Source: Pelodera strongyloides
Lineage: Eukaryota > Nematoda > Chromadorea > Rhabditida > Rhabditidae
Direction: 5' to 3'
NCBI GenBank assembly: GCA_036852015.1
Contig: JAANDG010000094.1
Coordinates: forward strand, 186,001-250,000
DNA: 64,000 bases
Position numbers and translations under genes: made by a program. Below the pieces are notes generated by a model. The model saw only the letters and a list, made by a program, of their open reading frames with translations. It was not told the origin of the DNA and searched no databases. Shown here piece after piece: positions 40,501 through 51,410 of the stretch. The stretch's first letter is position 1, and each line of letters opens with the position of its first letter.

Positions 40501-42196
40501 TAATAGAGGAGATGTTAAGGTTAGTATTTTAAGGTCTTTAAAGGGATGGGTTCACTACAAAATCACCTTGTTTTTAAGCTTTACTTTGATTGTACAAAGG
40601 AAAACTTAAACAAAGAGCATAAAAAATATTCCTTGAATTATTCCCTAGGGAAGATATTAGGTAAAAAAAGGTGAGTATTGATCTTTTTCCGATAAAGTTG
40701 TACTGCAAGATAAACTAAGGAAGCTAAGAGATATGGCTGAAACACACTGTTTTAGCAAAATAAACTGTAGTCTCATCGTTTATTTCACATAAACAATGAA
40801 AAACAGTTTTTTCAGCCATATATCTTAGATCCTTAGTTACTTGCAGTAAACTTTACGTAAAAAACAATACTCACCTTTTTTACCTAATATCTGCCCTAGG
40901 GAATAATTCAAGGAATATTTTTTATGCTCTTTGTTTAAGATTTCCTTTGTACAATCAAAGTAAAGCTTAAAAACAAGGTGATTTTGTAGTGAACCCATCC
41001 CTTTAAGATAAGATAAGATACGAATGAAGAATAATTTACATTTCAAATGAACTTATGAAATATATTTTCAAAAAGAATGATCACACAAAGGTGTGTTTGA
41101 CACACCGTTTGAATTATCATGTCTAATCAAATCACAGTAATTTCGCTAAATCGACCTATCGTCAAGTTTTCCCACGATTGAATAAATCAATCGATCAATA
41201 AATCAAGGAAGCCATTCAAGCAATTACAGGTTGCAGTATAATTACATCAGTATAATTGCAGGTCATTATGGCGACTAATCGAATCGATTCTCTCGATCCA
41301 GCCCTTATCCGACCAGGGCGTATTGATCGGTAAGAGGCGGAATAAATAAATTAGCGTACTTTAATTTATCATCATATCAAGACATTTTGAAACATCTTGA
41401 CTCCCGGTCCCATCTCACGCCGAAAATATCCAGCTTGCCTAAATATTCAAATCTACAAGAAGGAAATTTGGAAGCCTTTTTTTATCAACCATGCTTAATC
41501 GATAAAAGAGCCCGAATAGGCCCTGAATCGATAATTCCTTAATCACCGATCAATAAATCGATAAATCAAATAAATCAATCGATATTTGTTTCAGAAAGAT
41601 TGAATTCCCAAAGCCCGATGAGAAGTGCCGTCTGAAGATTTTCTCGATCCACGCCGCCGCGATGACTCTTCATAAGGACGTGAAGTTGGAGGAGATACTT
41701 GGACAGAATAGAGACCTCAGTGGAGCTGATATTAAGGTACGGTAGCTTTTGGGCATACCGTAGTTATAGACCTAGGAGAACTACCGAGTCAGCCAAACCC
41801 TATTATCGAAACATGTTGTGATTATTTTGCTGACCACGTTCATTTACGCATTTAAAGCGTTGTGCAGTAAATTTATAAGGCTTACTTTGGTCGCTGTGTT
41901 CTACGCAGAGTACCGCACAAACTGATTTTCATGCGACGTTCAACATTCATTCAAAACTGCTTCAAACAACATTCAAAACTGCGAAAAAGATCCAACGCAC
42001 GTTTCACAATTCGGCTGTCATACGGTATTAATGGTGCAAACACAATACTCCCGTTTTTCAGGCAATTTGCACCGAAGCTGGTATGCTCGCCCTCCGCAAC
42101 CAACGTAAAATGGTGTGCAAGGACGACTTTGAAAGGGCGGTCAAAAGTGTACTGCTCAAAAGCCACACCGGAGCACCCGAGGAATTTTATGCATAG
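37539..42196 (+). CDS. rpt-2: Divergent 26S proteasome AAA+ ATPase, Rpt2/PSMC1 type
   Basis: Base-ring ATPase of the proteasome 19S particle, or a specialised paralogue. Exons: 37539-37557, 37694-37792, 38098-38303, 38592-38660, 38909-39058, 39414-39549, 39747-39858, 40164-40241, 40423-40519, 41262-41329, 41595-41736, 42062-42196 (1311 bp, 436 aa; Rpt2 is usually about 440). The N terminus MGQ fits the Rpt2 N-myristoylation site. The helix/OB part reads [11 protein letters not shown]...LRGSPM and [16 protein letters not shown]+ features: GEPGTGKT (222-229), [14 protein letters not shown] (277-290), [15 protein letters not shown], Arg fingers RPGRIDR (339-345). The C terminus FYA fits the HbYX gate-opening motif. 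The pore-1 loop is KQSG (254-257) instead of KYLG. Divergence is far beyond that of normal Rpt2 orthologues. AATAAA follows at 42216-42221. Confidence 0.95.
37830..38025. repeat. CT-rich tract in Rpt2-like intron 2
   Basis: Polypyrimidine-rich run of TCTCTC and CCCTCC units ahead of the exon at 38098. No coding value. Confidence 0.8.
39137..39393. mobile_element. TTAA MITE copy in Rpt2-like intron 5
   Basis: It starts TTAAAGCGAAATACCGGCCG plus GTTTTTGAAAAGCATTGCG and ends CCTGCCGGTATTTCGCTTTA-A. About 257 bp. The right end is 20 bp from the next exon (39414). Confidence 0.88.
40540..41016. mobile_element. ~480 bp foldback in Rpt2-like intron 9
   Basis: The left arm begins TTAAAGGGATGGGTTCACTA and the right arm is its complement, ending TGAACCCATCCCTTTAA. 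The arms are about 220 bp each with minor differences and a short centre around TTTATTTCACATAAA. Open frames on either strand inside it are not conserved. Confidence 0.88.
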
Positions 42197-42215
42197 ATTC
42201 TACAGTTTACGCGCC

Positions 42216-42221
42216 AATAAA
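42216..42221 (+). terminator. Polyadenylation signal of Rpt2-like gene
   Basis: AATAAA 20 bases after the TAG stop at 42196. Confidence 0.75.
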
Positions 42222-42439
42222 AATTTTAATATTCAGTTTTGTAATTGAATAATTATGCAATTGCCTAATTTTAAATGTAAATATTGTCATTTTTCTTCTG
42301 ACGATAGCTGTGCTGAAGAATTAGAATTACGTACAAAGTTGGACATACGCTTGGACATATTGTGTTCATTTTGAAATATGAAAATGTTTTGCTTGCATGG
42401 ACAGCAGACTGTAAAATTATGGCACATTATGATTTACAA

Positions 42440-42445
42440 TTTATT
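42440..42445 (-). terminator. Polyadenylation signal of RidA gene
   Basis: AATAAA on the minus strand, 25 bases beyond the TAA stop at 42470. The two convergent genes therefore leave only a few hundred bases between their poly(A) sites. Confidence 0.65.
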
Positions 42446-42469
42446 AACATTATATAATTATCACATAAT

Positions 42470-44208
42470 TTACAATTTTGATTTCTTCACTTGCGCAATA
42501 CACTCGATTTCAACGTCTGCGCCAGCGGGGAGAGCGGATGCCTGAAACAAATAGGTCATACATGCTAATTAGAACGCTAATTGGGACGTGCTAATTAAAG
42601 CATGCTAATTATGAAATGTTAATTATGATACTTATGTATGCTTATTTTGATAGTTAACATAATAATAATTTATTACATCAGAGAGATGCGCACAAAAGCC
42701 AACACAGAGTAAAATGTTTGAAAACAAATGAGATCTATTGAAAGGAGATAAGGACACAAAAGTAGGATTTTTTTTTGGGACTTCGTCGGAAATGTCGTGT
42801 AGGCGTTCTTAATCTTATGACATGTCAATTGTGATATGATAATTTTTGCTAATTACTGAATAATACGGAAGAATAGGAATAAAACGAGAATAAAAATAAC
42901 AAAGTGTCCAAAAACCTGAACCCTAATAAAGAAAGAAAACCAAAGGCTGAAGGAATTCACCTGATAGCAGGTTCTCGCGGGTGGTTCAATTTTGAAATAC
43001 TGCGTGTACATTTCACCCATTTTGGCGAAATCCTTGATGTCGGCCAGTAGTACGGTACACTTCACGACTAAATGAGAATAATATACTGTATATGGAATTT
43101 GCAATAATCAAGATGTTGTTTAGAAATTCCAAAGCTATAGTAAGAAATCATAACTCATAACTCCTTATCTTAACCTAAGTAACCTTATATAACCAAAAAT
43201 ATCATATCTAAGTAACCTAAAAATCCTCGGAATATGTTGTTAGCTAATTTTAACTTTTGGGTATTATTTGGCAAGGAGTATGATAAAGTCAAAGTAATAA
43301 ACGTTACGTATCCGAATGAGGGAGCGCGCTAATGAAGCAAGAAATCAAGCATAATCACCATCAGGAAAATCAGCTCCAGCTGCTTTGAGAATAGTTCCGA
43401 TATTCTCCAGACTCTGCCATGTCTGTTCAACAACGCCCTTTTTCAATTCCTAAATCAACAAATTAAATTTTTATAATACACGATCCGACAGAATTACCCG
43501 CACACCTATTAACATCGGTACGGCATCAAAAAATGCATTTAAACACAGGCAATATAATAATTCGCAGTATTAGCTTGACAATGGGAATAGAATAAAGACT
43601 AAGCATAAGCCTGAGCATAAGCCTAAGCCTAAGCCTAGGCCTAAGCCTTCTCAGGATAAGTCTAAAATTAACATACTATTATTATAGTTTACGTACCCCA
43701 GTCTTTGGATCTCTTCCTAACGAACCGGATAGGAATAATAGGTCGCCAACGCGGACAGCTTGACTGAAATGTTAAAGCGAAATACCGGAAGGTTTTTGAA
43801 ACGCATCGTGGACAACTGACTGCTTACGAGCTTACGTATTTATGCTAATTTCTCGAATTTAGCTCGATTTTTTATACTAATTTGCGTTCATCTGTGCTGA
43901 TGTACTCGATGCGTTTAAAAAACCAGCTTGTATTTCACTTTAATAAAATCGATCACATACGTAAGTTATGAAGGGTAAATTACCGTGCAATTGCACTACC
44001 GTAACCAAAATTACGGCACATCGCACAAGTAGAACTTTAAAAAAGTAAACATGTTTTTATTTTATTTGATAAAATACATTCCTAAACAATACCTGTAAGA
44101 CAAAATTAAATTACCTTTAAAAAAATAATGCTAATGACAAACAATTGCTTACCTGTAAAGGTTTGACTGTGGCGCTGCGTCAGTTTTGATTATTTCTTTC
44201 TTTCCCAT
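42470..44208 (-). CDS. ridA: RidA/UK114 reactive imine deaminase with C-terminal SKL
   Basis: Hydrolyses enamine/imine by-products of PLP enzymes (2-aminoacrylate class) to the keto acid plus ammonia; works as a homotrimer. Exons: 44153-44208, 43697-43763, 43359-43449, 42961-43067, 42470-42541 (393 bp, 130 aa, normal length). Landmarks: [63 protein letters not shown] with the substrate-carboxylate-binding Arg at 103, [15 protein letters not shown] with Glu at about 120. The C terminus KKSKL carries a perfect PTS1. The start codon was chosen because the family begins with a short basic stretch; an upstream in-frame Met would add a long hydrophobic segment not seen in the family. Tail-to-tail with the Rpt2-like gene. 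Confidence 0.95.
43772..43943. mobile_element. TTAA MITE copy in RidA intron 1
   Basis: It starts TTAAAGCGAAATACCGGAAG and ends ACCAGCTTGTATTTCACTTT-AA, with GATGCGTTTAAAAAACC before that. On the coding strand its end lies about 8 bp from the acceptor of exon 2 (43763), so the acceptor's upstream tract is partly element-derived. Confidence 0.85.
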
Positions 44209-44376
44209 AGCTAGTGAGAATAATGAGAAAAGGCAAATAAAAACTTGGAAATTGCCGAAAATCGATCCAGACATCTTATCACACCTTATCAGAGAAACAG
44301 AGATAAAAAGATAGCATAAAACATAAAACAGCACAATAAAATCGGAAACTTGGATTATCGATAGAACTAGACTAAT

Positions 44377-44545
44377 TTAAAGCGGTATGTCAACTGTTTC
44401 GTGTAAATGTCGTTGCATGTAAGTATTTGGAAAACAGCACAAACATGTTCTATATGCAAATGACGAAAGAAAATCGCTTACAATTTGCATATAATACATG
44501 GGAGTGCAGTTGCCCAAGCTTCATTTCAAAGACCGACTGTTAGTG
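44377..44545. mobile_element. Degraded TTAA MITE copy
   Basis: It starts TTAAAGCGGTATGTCAACTG and holds CTATATGCAAATGACG and GGAGTGCAGTTGCCC. The right end TTCATTTCAAAGACCGACTG lacks a clear TTAA. It lies upstream of the RidA gene. Confidence 0.45.
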
Positions 44546-47500
44546 CCCGAATGTGAAAGCAACAATGCACTGTGTGTGCCCAGTAATTAGCCTTTTATAT
44601 CAAGAGCGCGCCGCCGGCTCAGCTATAAGCCTGCAGGCCTCCGAGAAAGAGAAACCCCTAAATTCGAACCAAACCTTGTAGGAAAATAGGCCTCCGAAGA
44701 TCAGTATACTACGTACAACTACTCCTGAATATATACTACGTACAACTACTCCGCATAAGCGTTATATTACGATATCACCCCTTTTTTACTTTCATATACA
44801 CCTACGGTTATTTTTTAATGGCTTTAGTGGCTTTAGTACTTTCTCTTTTCTTTGATTTTCCATTTACAGTATTATCACCCTTTATCAACTGAAAGAATCG
44901 ATGCAACTGGAAATAAATTATTACATTATTAGTTGTTTCGTTCAACACTTTTTCTTTTCTGTGCAATATATGTCAAAAAATAATTCACTAAAATGCGAAG
45001 GAAACAATAACAAAGTGTATGTTATTAGACATTCATAGAACTAATAAGAATCCATTATATTGACACATATCACAAGCGTAGACGTAACACAATGTGCTAA
45101 AGTATTAATTCACAATATTAAAAGTTTTAAGTGAAACATGTTTGTTTTTGTTGGGAAACTAATGCCTTGTAAACATTTATCAAGCAGTGGCTCTCAAGAA
45201 AAGTCGTGTCGTACGACCTAGTTACTCATAACTTGTGAAAATAAGTTATGATAAAACCAGACGGCTAAAGCCGCTTGATGCGACTTCCCATTAACGAAAT
45301 AAGGTTGCAAAGGTTCCGAAACGTATGATCCCAGTTTTACGCAATAATAGACGAAAGCACATATGTGGAAAATACTAAACGCACATTTAATAAACAAATT
45401 TAGTCAACCTCAAACTCAACCCTATAATCGTATATAGTATGATACTGTGCACTGACGATACTCTGCTGGTGCGCGGCCAAAAAATGCGCAAAAATACACG
45501 CTGGCGAGAGCTTGGATACATATTTATACGTAAGCGAAGTGTGGTTCAAGCTTCAAGCCCTTTTACGCTGCGCACTTTTCGTCTGTTTAGCGCACAGGCT
45601 AAGCGGACTATGCGTGCCGATCTAACGGTAACTTCGGGACTCGAATTTCATCTCGCGCTAATTCGGGACTATCAAAGATTAGATTCCCGGCACAATAATA
45701 ATTATATTTAAAATTGATTCCGCAACCGCTTCCATTGCGGCGCACACACCGGGGTTGCCGGTCGTTCTCGGTAGGCTGAATGTTTCAATAGGCACACAAG
45801 ACACCAACCACAAAAGCACTCACAAGTCGAATTGAGGCTGTATCTATGGAATGTGTTTGGTATATATAGTTATATGGAAACATCCGTATCCGAATACGCG
45901 TGAGAATTCATTCCGGTTCGGTGGCCGCCGGAGTTGTCCGTATCACCGTGCCCATATACTGTCTTCTCGCGGGTACGGTAAAATTTACGGATCTGCGGTT
46001 TTACATGAGCTGTTTGTAGGGTACTTGTAACCAAATGCAGACTAGAAACTACATTTTCTGATCTAAAAATTCAAATACATTTTGCAAATTTCCTTGTGAA
46101 TATGGCACCGGTGAATTTTTGGTATATCTTATAAGAAATAGACTCTGGCGCACTGAACAGTCTGATTGTGAGCAATTTTTGAACAGTCTGATTGTGAGCA
46201 ACATGCTAATACTTTGTTTTGGTTACACGGTTGGCTTAACGACGAGGAGGGAATTGTAGCAAAGCGCAATCAAAATTATGCTCCTCGCACTATATTTGTT
46301 CACACTACATAATCCAAACAGATGTTGAAAGCAGTACCGCCCGATTTCCAGAATACACCTTTCTTATGCGCGCTTTGCAACCGTTGAAATGCGTTATTCA
46401 TGGCTTGCGTGCGCAAGAACCTAGAAGGCCAAACAATGCATCGCATCGATGTGCGCAGATTTTTTTCGCTGCGCGCAGGATTTTGTAAGGAATGCACAAG
46501 ATATTGTTATGCGTACATTCAAATGTTAGCTTCCATCGCTGTGGGCAATAATTTATGCAGCGCGCTGAGTCAAAGATTCATCACTCAGTTCCATTTGCTG
46601 CTCGCTAAATTAAAAAAATGCGCCGCGACAACCAATGTGGGCAAGATACAATGCTTCGCGCATGGTCAAAAACGCACAAACCACAAAGTTCACTGCGCCA
46701 AAATCGCTGAATTATAGGGTGCAACTCGGTGAGCAAGATGCAACGCTGGGCGCAAGTTCGAACATTTTTGCGGGCACCACCATAGTTTCGCTGTACAGCC
46801 ATAAACATCTCTGGGAAAGGTACTCAGAAGCGCATAAAAAAGCAAAATCGCGGCGGTTCACTGTATATGTGTTTTATTATGCAGCACACAACGTAAAAAG
46901 TCGCATTGGATCGCTGGGCGAGACAACAATTCAATCGCAATGCCGTGCTTACCTGTACAAGTAATAAATAAAAAACAACAAAACATCACAACAAACCTAA
47001 TAAATTTATTCAAGCGAGTAAGATAATAACGAGATATAACCAGTGTGTAAAACAAGTAAATAATCAGTGTGTAAACGAGTGGATATTAAGTGGAAAGCCG
47101 AGTGTAAAGCGAATTAACCAGTGAGTGCTGCCAGGTGAGTGTGAACTGTAAACCAGAGAGAGAAGGTTCACTTATATTGTGTGACATGAGAGAGAGTCCC
47201 ACGCAGAGAGAGAGAGAGTACCACAAAGAGAGAGAGAGAGAGAGAGAAATCCAAGTAGAGACTATTCAGCTAGAACCCTATCATTTCCCCTTCTATGCTA
47301 TGTCTAAAAACCCCAATTACCTACATCTACCACAAGCGGACAGAAAACTTGTGATAGCTTCCCCTCCAAGAAGCTAATTACCTAATTACCCATCAATTGG
47401 CCACTAATGACCCAATAAACTGACCGTCCTTCGCCGCCGCGTGGGTTCTCGCTTCCCGGATTCTCCCGACGTAGCCACACTGTCCTGCCGCTTTTCACCT

Positions 47501-48653
47501 ACGCCCCGGTCGCCAGCGAGTCCGTTGTTGTGCTACCGACCCTCGCCAAGATCGGGCCGGCACCGAGCACGCCTCCGGGCAAGAACCCGGCCCACTTACC
47601 CGGTCCTTCAAGCCAGGCGCCTTTCAGGAGGTTCGCCTGACCCAGGCCACCTCCCGTCGGGGATATGCTCATTTTGTTTTGGCGGTCATCGTTGCCTGGG
47701 ACTAACCTGGGAAACTTACTAGTCCTTAGTTTGTGTCCTTGTGGGTAGTTGAAACCGGTGACAGAAGTGTTGTTGTACAAGTAAAGACATCCTCAGCGGG
47801 TGTTACGTGAATTCTGGAAAAGAAATCATGGAGAAAGAAATCCATAACTCACAATATCTGATAATTATTTTCAGAAATAATTAGCCAAAATCCAACAACA
47901 ACAAACGGCGCACGCATTTAAACTACTTTGGAAATTGTATGACTGCACAGGAAAAATAGTACTGCGCGGCGAAAAACAGGCGCGATAAATTTGCGCGTCA
48001 AATGTAGGAAAATGTGAAAATTGACTTTGAAAAGTTTAATTGTTGCAGAAACACAGAAGGGGTGCGCGGCGAATTAACCCTAACTACGCCAGGTGTTCGC
48101 TAAAGGTTGCTCAGTGTACTCGCGAGAGTCTGGCAAAGACTGTGTGTTGTGCGCCGCGAGACATAGGCGCAGCTCATGTTTTCCTTGCGCAATTACGAAT
48201 TGTGTGTTCCTACAGACTTCAATAAAACCCGTCACGAAACATCGCTCATGGGAACGCCGAAGGTGAAAGTGTCACGGTGTTTTATATTTCGTGGTTAAAC
48301 AATGGTTGCGATCAATATAATAACCAACCTTATGTTTGAAGAAAGTCTTCTTTGTCGATCGTCCATACCTCACACTTCGGAAGAACACCTGTAATAAAAA
48401 AATAGATTAGAGTTGGTTTCTTTTTTTGCTACTGCCATAGCGATATTACATAAATATTGTTTGCGCTGGTTTGAGACAAACGGTGTGCAATTCAGACAGC
48501 ACACTTGTGGCATACCTTTGGCACTTTTCGGTGCGGCAAGTGCGCCAGTGCAATTACATCTTCTGGAACCGCAGAGTAGCATTTAGGGAATGACTGTGCG
48601 AGGTCGCTAGTTCAAGGTAAAGTTCAATAGTGGCATAATTTCTTGAACTCTTG

Positions 48654-48842
48654 GTCCTCAAGCGCGCAGCGCGGGCATGCAATCCCGCGCTCGCGGGAAA
48701 AGATTGCAAATTTTGAAAAACTCGAGACAGAGAGAAACAACCTCAGCCGTCTTTTCTGCGTCTCCGCCTTTCCCATGTCAAAAAGCCATCGCTTTCCCGC
48801 AGACGCGGAATCGCATGAACGAGCTGCGAGCCTCAGAACGTA
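48654..48842. mobile_element. Foldback element, CCTCAGGCGCGCAGC family, copy 1
   Basis: The left end GTCCTCAAGCGCGCAGC and right end GCTGCGAGCCTCAGAAC are inverted. The interior has TCTGCGTCTCCGCCTTTCCC and GTCAAAAAGCCAT. It matches copy 2 at 50457-50597. Confidence 0.75.
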
Positions 48843-50456
48843 GAATTGATAAACTAACCATGTAGTAGAACATCGTTGTTCACGTAAAATTGAAGTCCCT
48901 TTTTCCATCAGCCGAAGTCCTCGCAGCACGGAAGAACGTCTGTAAAAGAAATACTATTAGAAATGAATTATTTTTAATTCTGTGGCACGACGAGCAGTTG
49001 GGATAAAAGCAATACATAGCTCCAAACCAAGTAGAATTCGTGGATAAATCGATAAATCGATGAATGATACATAAACACTGAAAGAGATTTACCTGAAGAG
49101 ACGTGTTGTTAACCTAGTCAGACTTGAAGTGACGATGCAAATAAATTTGCATAATTTTATTTATCGCACAACTAAATTTACATTACCCGTCATATGCAAA
49201 TTTCCAGGAGCGGTCCGTCTTGTGAACAACTATACGAGGATACGTTTTGTCGATAATACATGATAATTTTTTTCATAGTTACATATAACTCCGTGATAGA
49301 ATGACAAATCATAACAAGTCAATAATTTTTAAATGTTATTTCTAGAAAACTTAACAGAATGAGTATTTTGTTTTAGGCATATGTCTAATTAAACAAACTT
49401 AGCTAAATGCAAGCATATCCCTCCGAAGGTCGAAGGTAAACTATCCATACAAATAAGCATAAGCCCAAATAAGCTCTACTAAGTTGTCTACAGTAATATA
49501 TTTCCTTTACGTAACTAGTCTTTCTAATACATACGCATTCTCACTGGTGTAAGCGACATTATTGCTGCAGCTTTTGCTTTTGGCAAGACGGGTTGTAATA
49601 ATACGAGGGCGCCCATCCCTCATATTATTATTAGTTGAATATAATGTGTTTGAATATAAATATAGAACACATATCTAAGCCACATTCTTTATCCATAGCA
49701 CACACAAGAATGAAAACACAACACAAAGTTAGTGACATTTGTTCCTCGTGTGTTGATGCAAACATTGAGGACAACGAGCCAATATGTGAAATGAACTGAT
49801 TTGTGAAATAAAGAAAATAAGATCATAATAACTATTTCACATATTGTCTCGCAGGCATTGCAGGGTACATTTTTCTTCGGCATAATCATGATACAATCCA
49901 CTTTATACCGATGTCAACAAACAAGTTATAACGATTATTATTTTATTCGACAGGCAACACTTTGCCTATATAACCGTTACAAACATTAGAAAATCCAAAG
50001 TGTTTCCAGGGTTTAGCAATGGGTCGCCATATAGATATCTTCTTACATTATTTGTGATATTTTATTTGCTTGTAAGGTTATTTTATGTGCATTACGGATT
50101 GGTTCAGTAATATCATTAGTCACAAGAGACGAGAAACCTTCCTATGTAATATCAAAGGGTACTTAGGGACTTTTTAGTTTACGAGCTGACAACAACTACC
50201 CCAATAACTTTCTTCTTTGTTCCTTGTGACTCGTTGATCCAATAAATATTTATTATTAATTACATAAAGTCAAAAGGTCTGCATACTTTTTACTTTTCTG
50301 TGAAGTTGAAATAAAAGGCGAAGATACCAATCACATGTATTGCAGTCTAAAGTCCAAAGAGCTACTGAATTTCATAAAGAATTATCAATGGACATACCTG
50401 GTAAAGAAAGGAATGTCTGATATTTTCGAAGAGCAGTTTGGATCTCTGTCTACTCT

Positions 50457-50597
50457 GGTCCTCAGGCGCGCAGCTCGGACGTACGAATCCGCGTCCGCGG
50501 GAGCCCTCTTTTCTGCGTCTCCGACTTTTCCACGTCAAAAAGCCATATCTTTCCCACCGACGCGGAGCTGCATGTCCGCGCTGCGCGCCTGAGAACG
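50457..50597. mobile_element. Foldback element, CCTCAGGCGCGCAGC family, copy 2
   Basis: The ends are GTCCTCAGGCGCGCAGCTCG and CGCTGCGCGCCTGAGAAC. The interior shares TTTTCTGCGTCTCCG and GTCAAAAAGCCAT with copy 1. The open frame across it is not a gene. Confidence 0.75.
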
Positions 50598-51282
50598 TAG
50601 TAGTTCTAGGATTACAACAATCAGGTTTGCCGTAGTCGGAGCTATATCACGGATTTACACAGTCAACCTATTGCCCTAGTTTCTGAACCCCCACATGCAT
50701 AATTGAACACAATTACTTGAACAATTGGTCACTGACGAGTACAAGGGATACATCAGTTTGAGTGGAAAAACATGATTCTAGTTTTAGATGAGCTTGTACG
50801 TTCTATAACATAACCAATACTATGAAACCTCAGCAACAAAGCAGCCACTAGCAAAATTTGTTTTCATGATGCGCATAGTTCATCTCAATTGTATAGAATT
50901 CATACAGCAGTAAATCAAAATACACAGTTATGCCCGTACGCACGTTAGTATAGCAGTAACTTTCGAAAATTTAAAAAGCTTACTAAAGGCGGATGAACAG
51001 ATAAAAACCAACCGAGGTTAGTCATTTGAAGTTTAGACATGGGATATATCGGGAGCAAATTGCAGTGGTAATAAGCAAACTGCAACGGTAACAAGGATAG
51101 TAGCTGTTGCCCTCAACTAATGTTGTACTTCTAATTCTAGTAACTCTAGACTGATCGAAGAGGAGTAGGAAATGTAAGCTAACGACACCGAATATGCTTC
51201 CGATTATCTATCCATTACCATAAATAATAATTTATTGGTAATATTATTGTTGAATAAATACATTTCTCTTTCTCTGCTCGGA

Positions 51283-51410
51283 CGCCGTGGTGTGGTGCCG
51301 GGTGCCGTGTGCCGTGGTGTGTTGCCGGGTGCCGTGGTGTGGTGCTCGGGTGCCGTGTGCCGTGGTGTGGTGCCGGGTGCCGTGTGCCGTGGTGTGGTGC
51401 TCGGGCTACA
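51283..51410. repeat. GTGCCGTGGTGTGGTGCCGG minisatellite
   Basis: Tandem imperfect units built from GTGCCGTGTGCCGTGGTGTG and GGTGCCGG/GGTGCTCGG. Strongly G/T biased on the plus strand. Val/Cys/Gly open frames here are spurious. Confidence 0.85.

Noticed and set aside
40540..41046. Open frame in the Rpt2-like intron
   Set aside because: It lies in the arm of a foldback element and has no conserved match.
46300..46964. Three overlapping frames of 65-109 codons
   Set aside because: GCGC-rich patch; frames exist on both strands with no recognisable domain or splice structure.
48370..48405. Possible minus-strand mini-exon (VFFRSVRYGRSTKK-like) with GTTGGT donor
   Set aside because: It has an acceptor and a donor, but no partner exon or family match could be found within the region.
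49689..49901. Minus-strand frame with VPCNACETICE, saposin-like at first glance
   Set aside because: Too few cysteines in the right spacing, no flanking exons or acceptor found.
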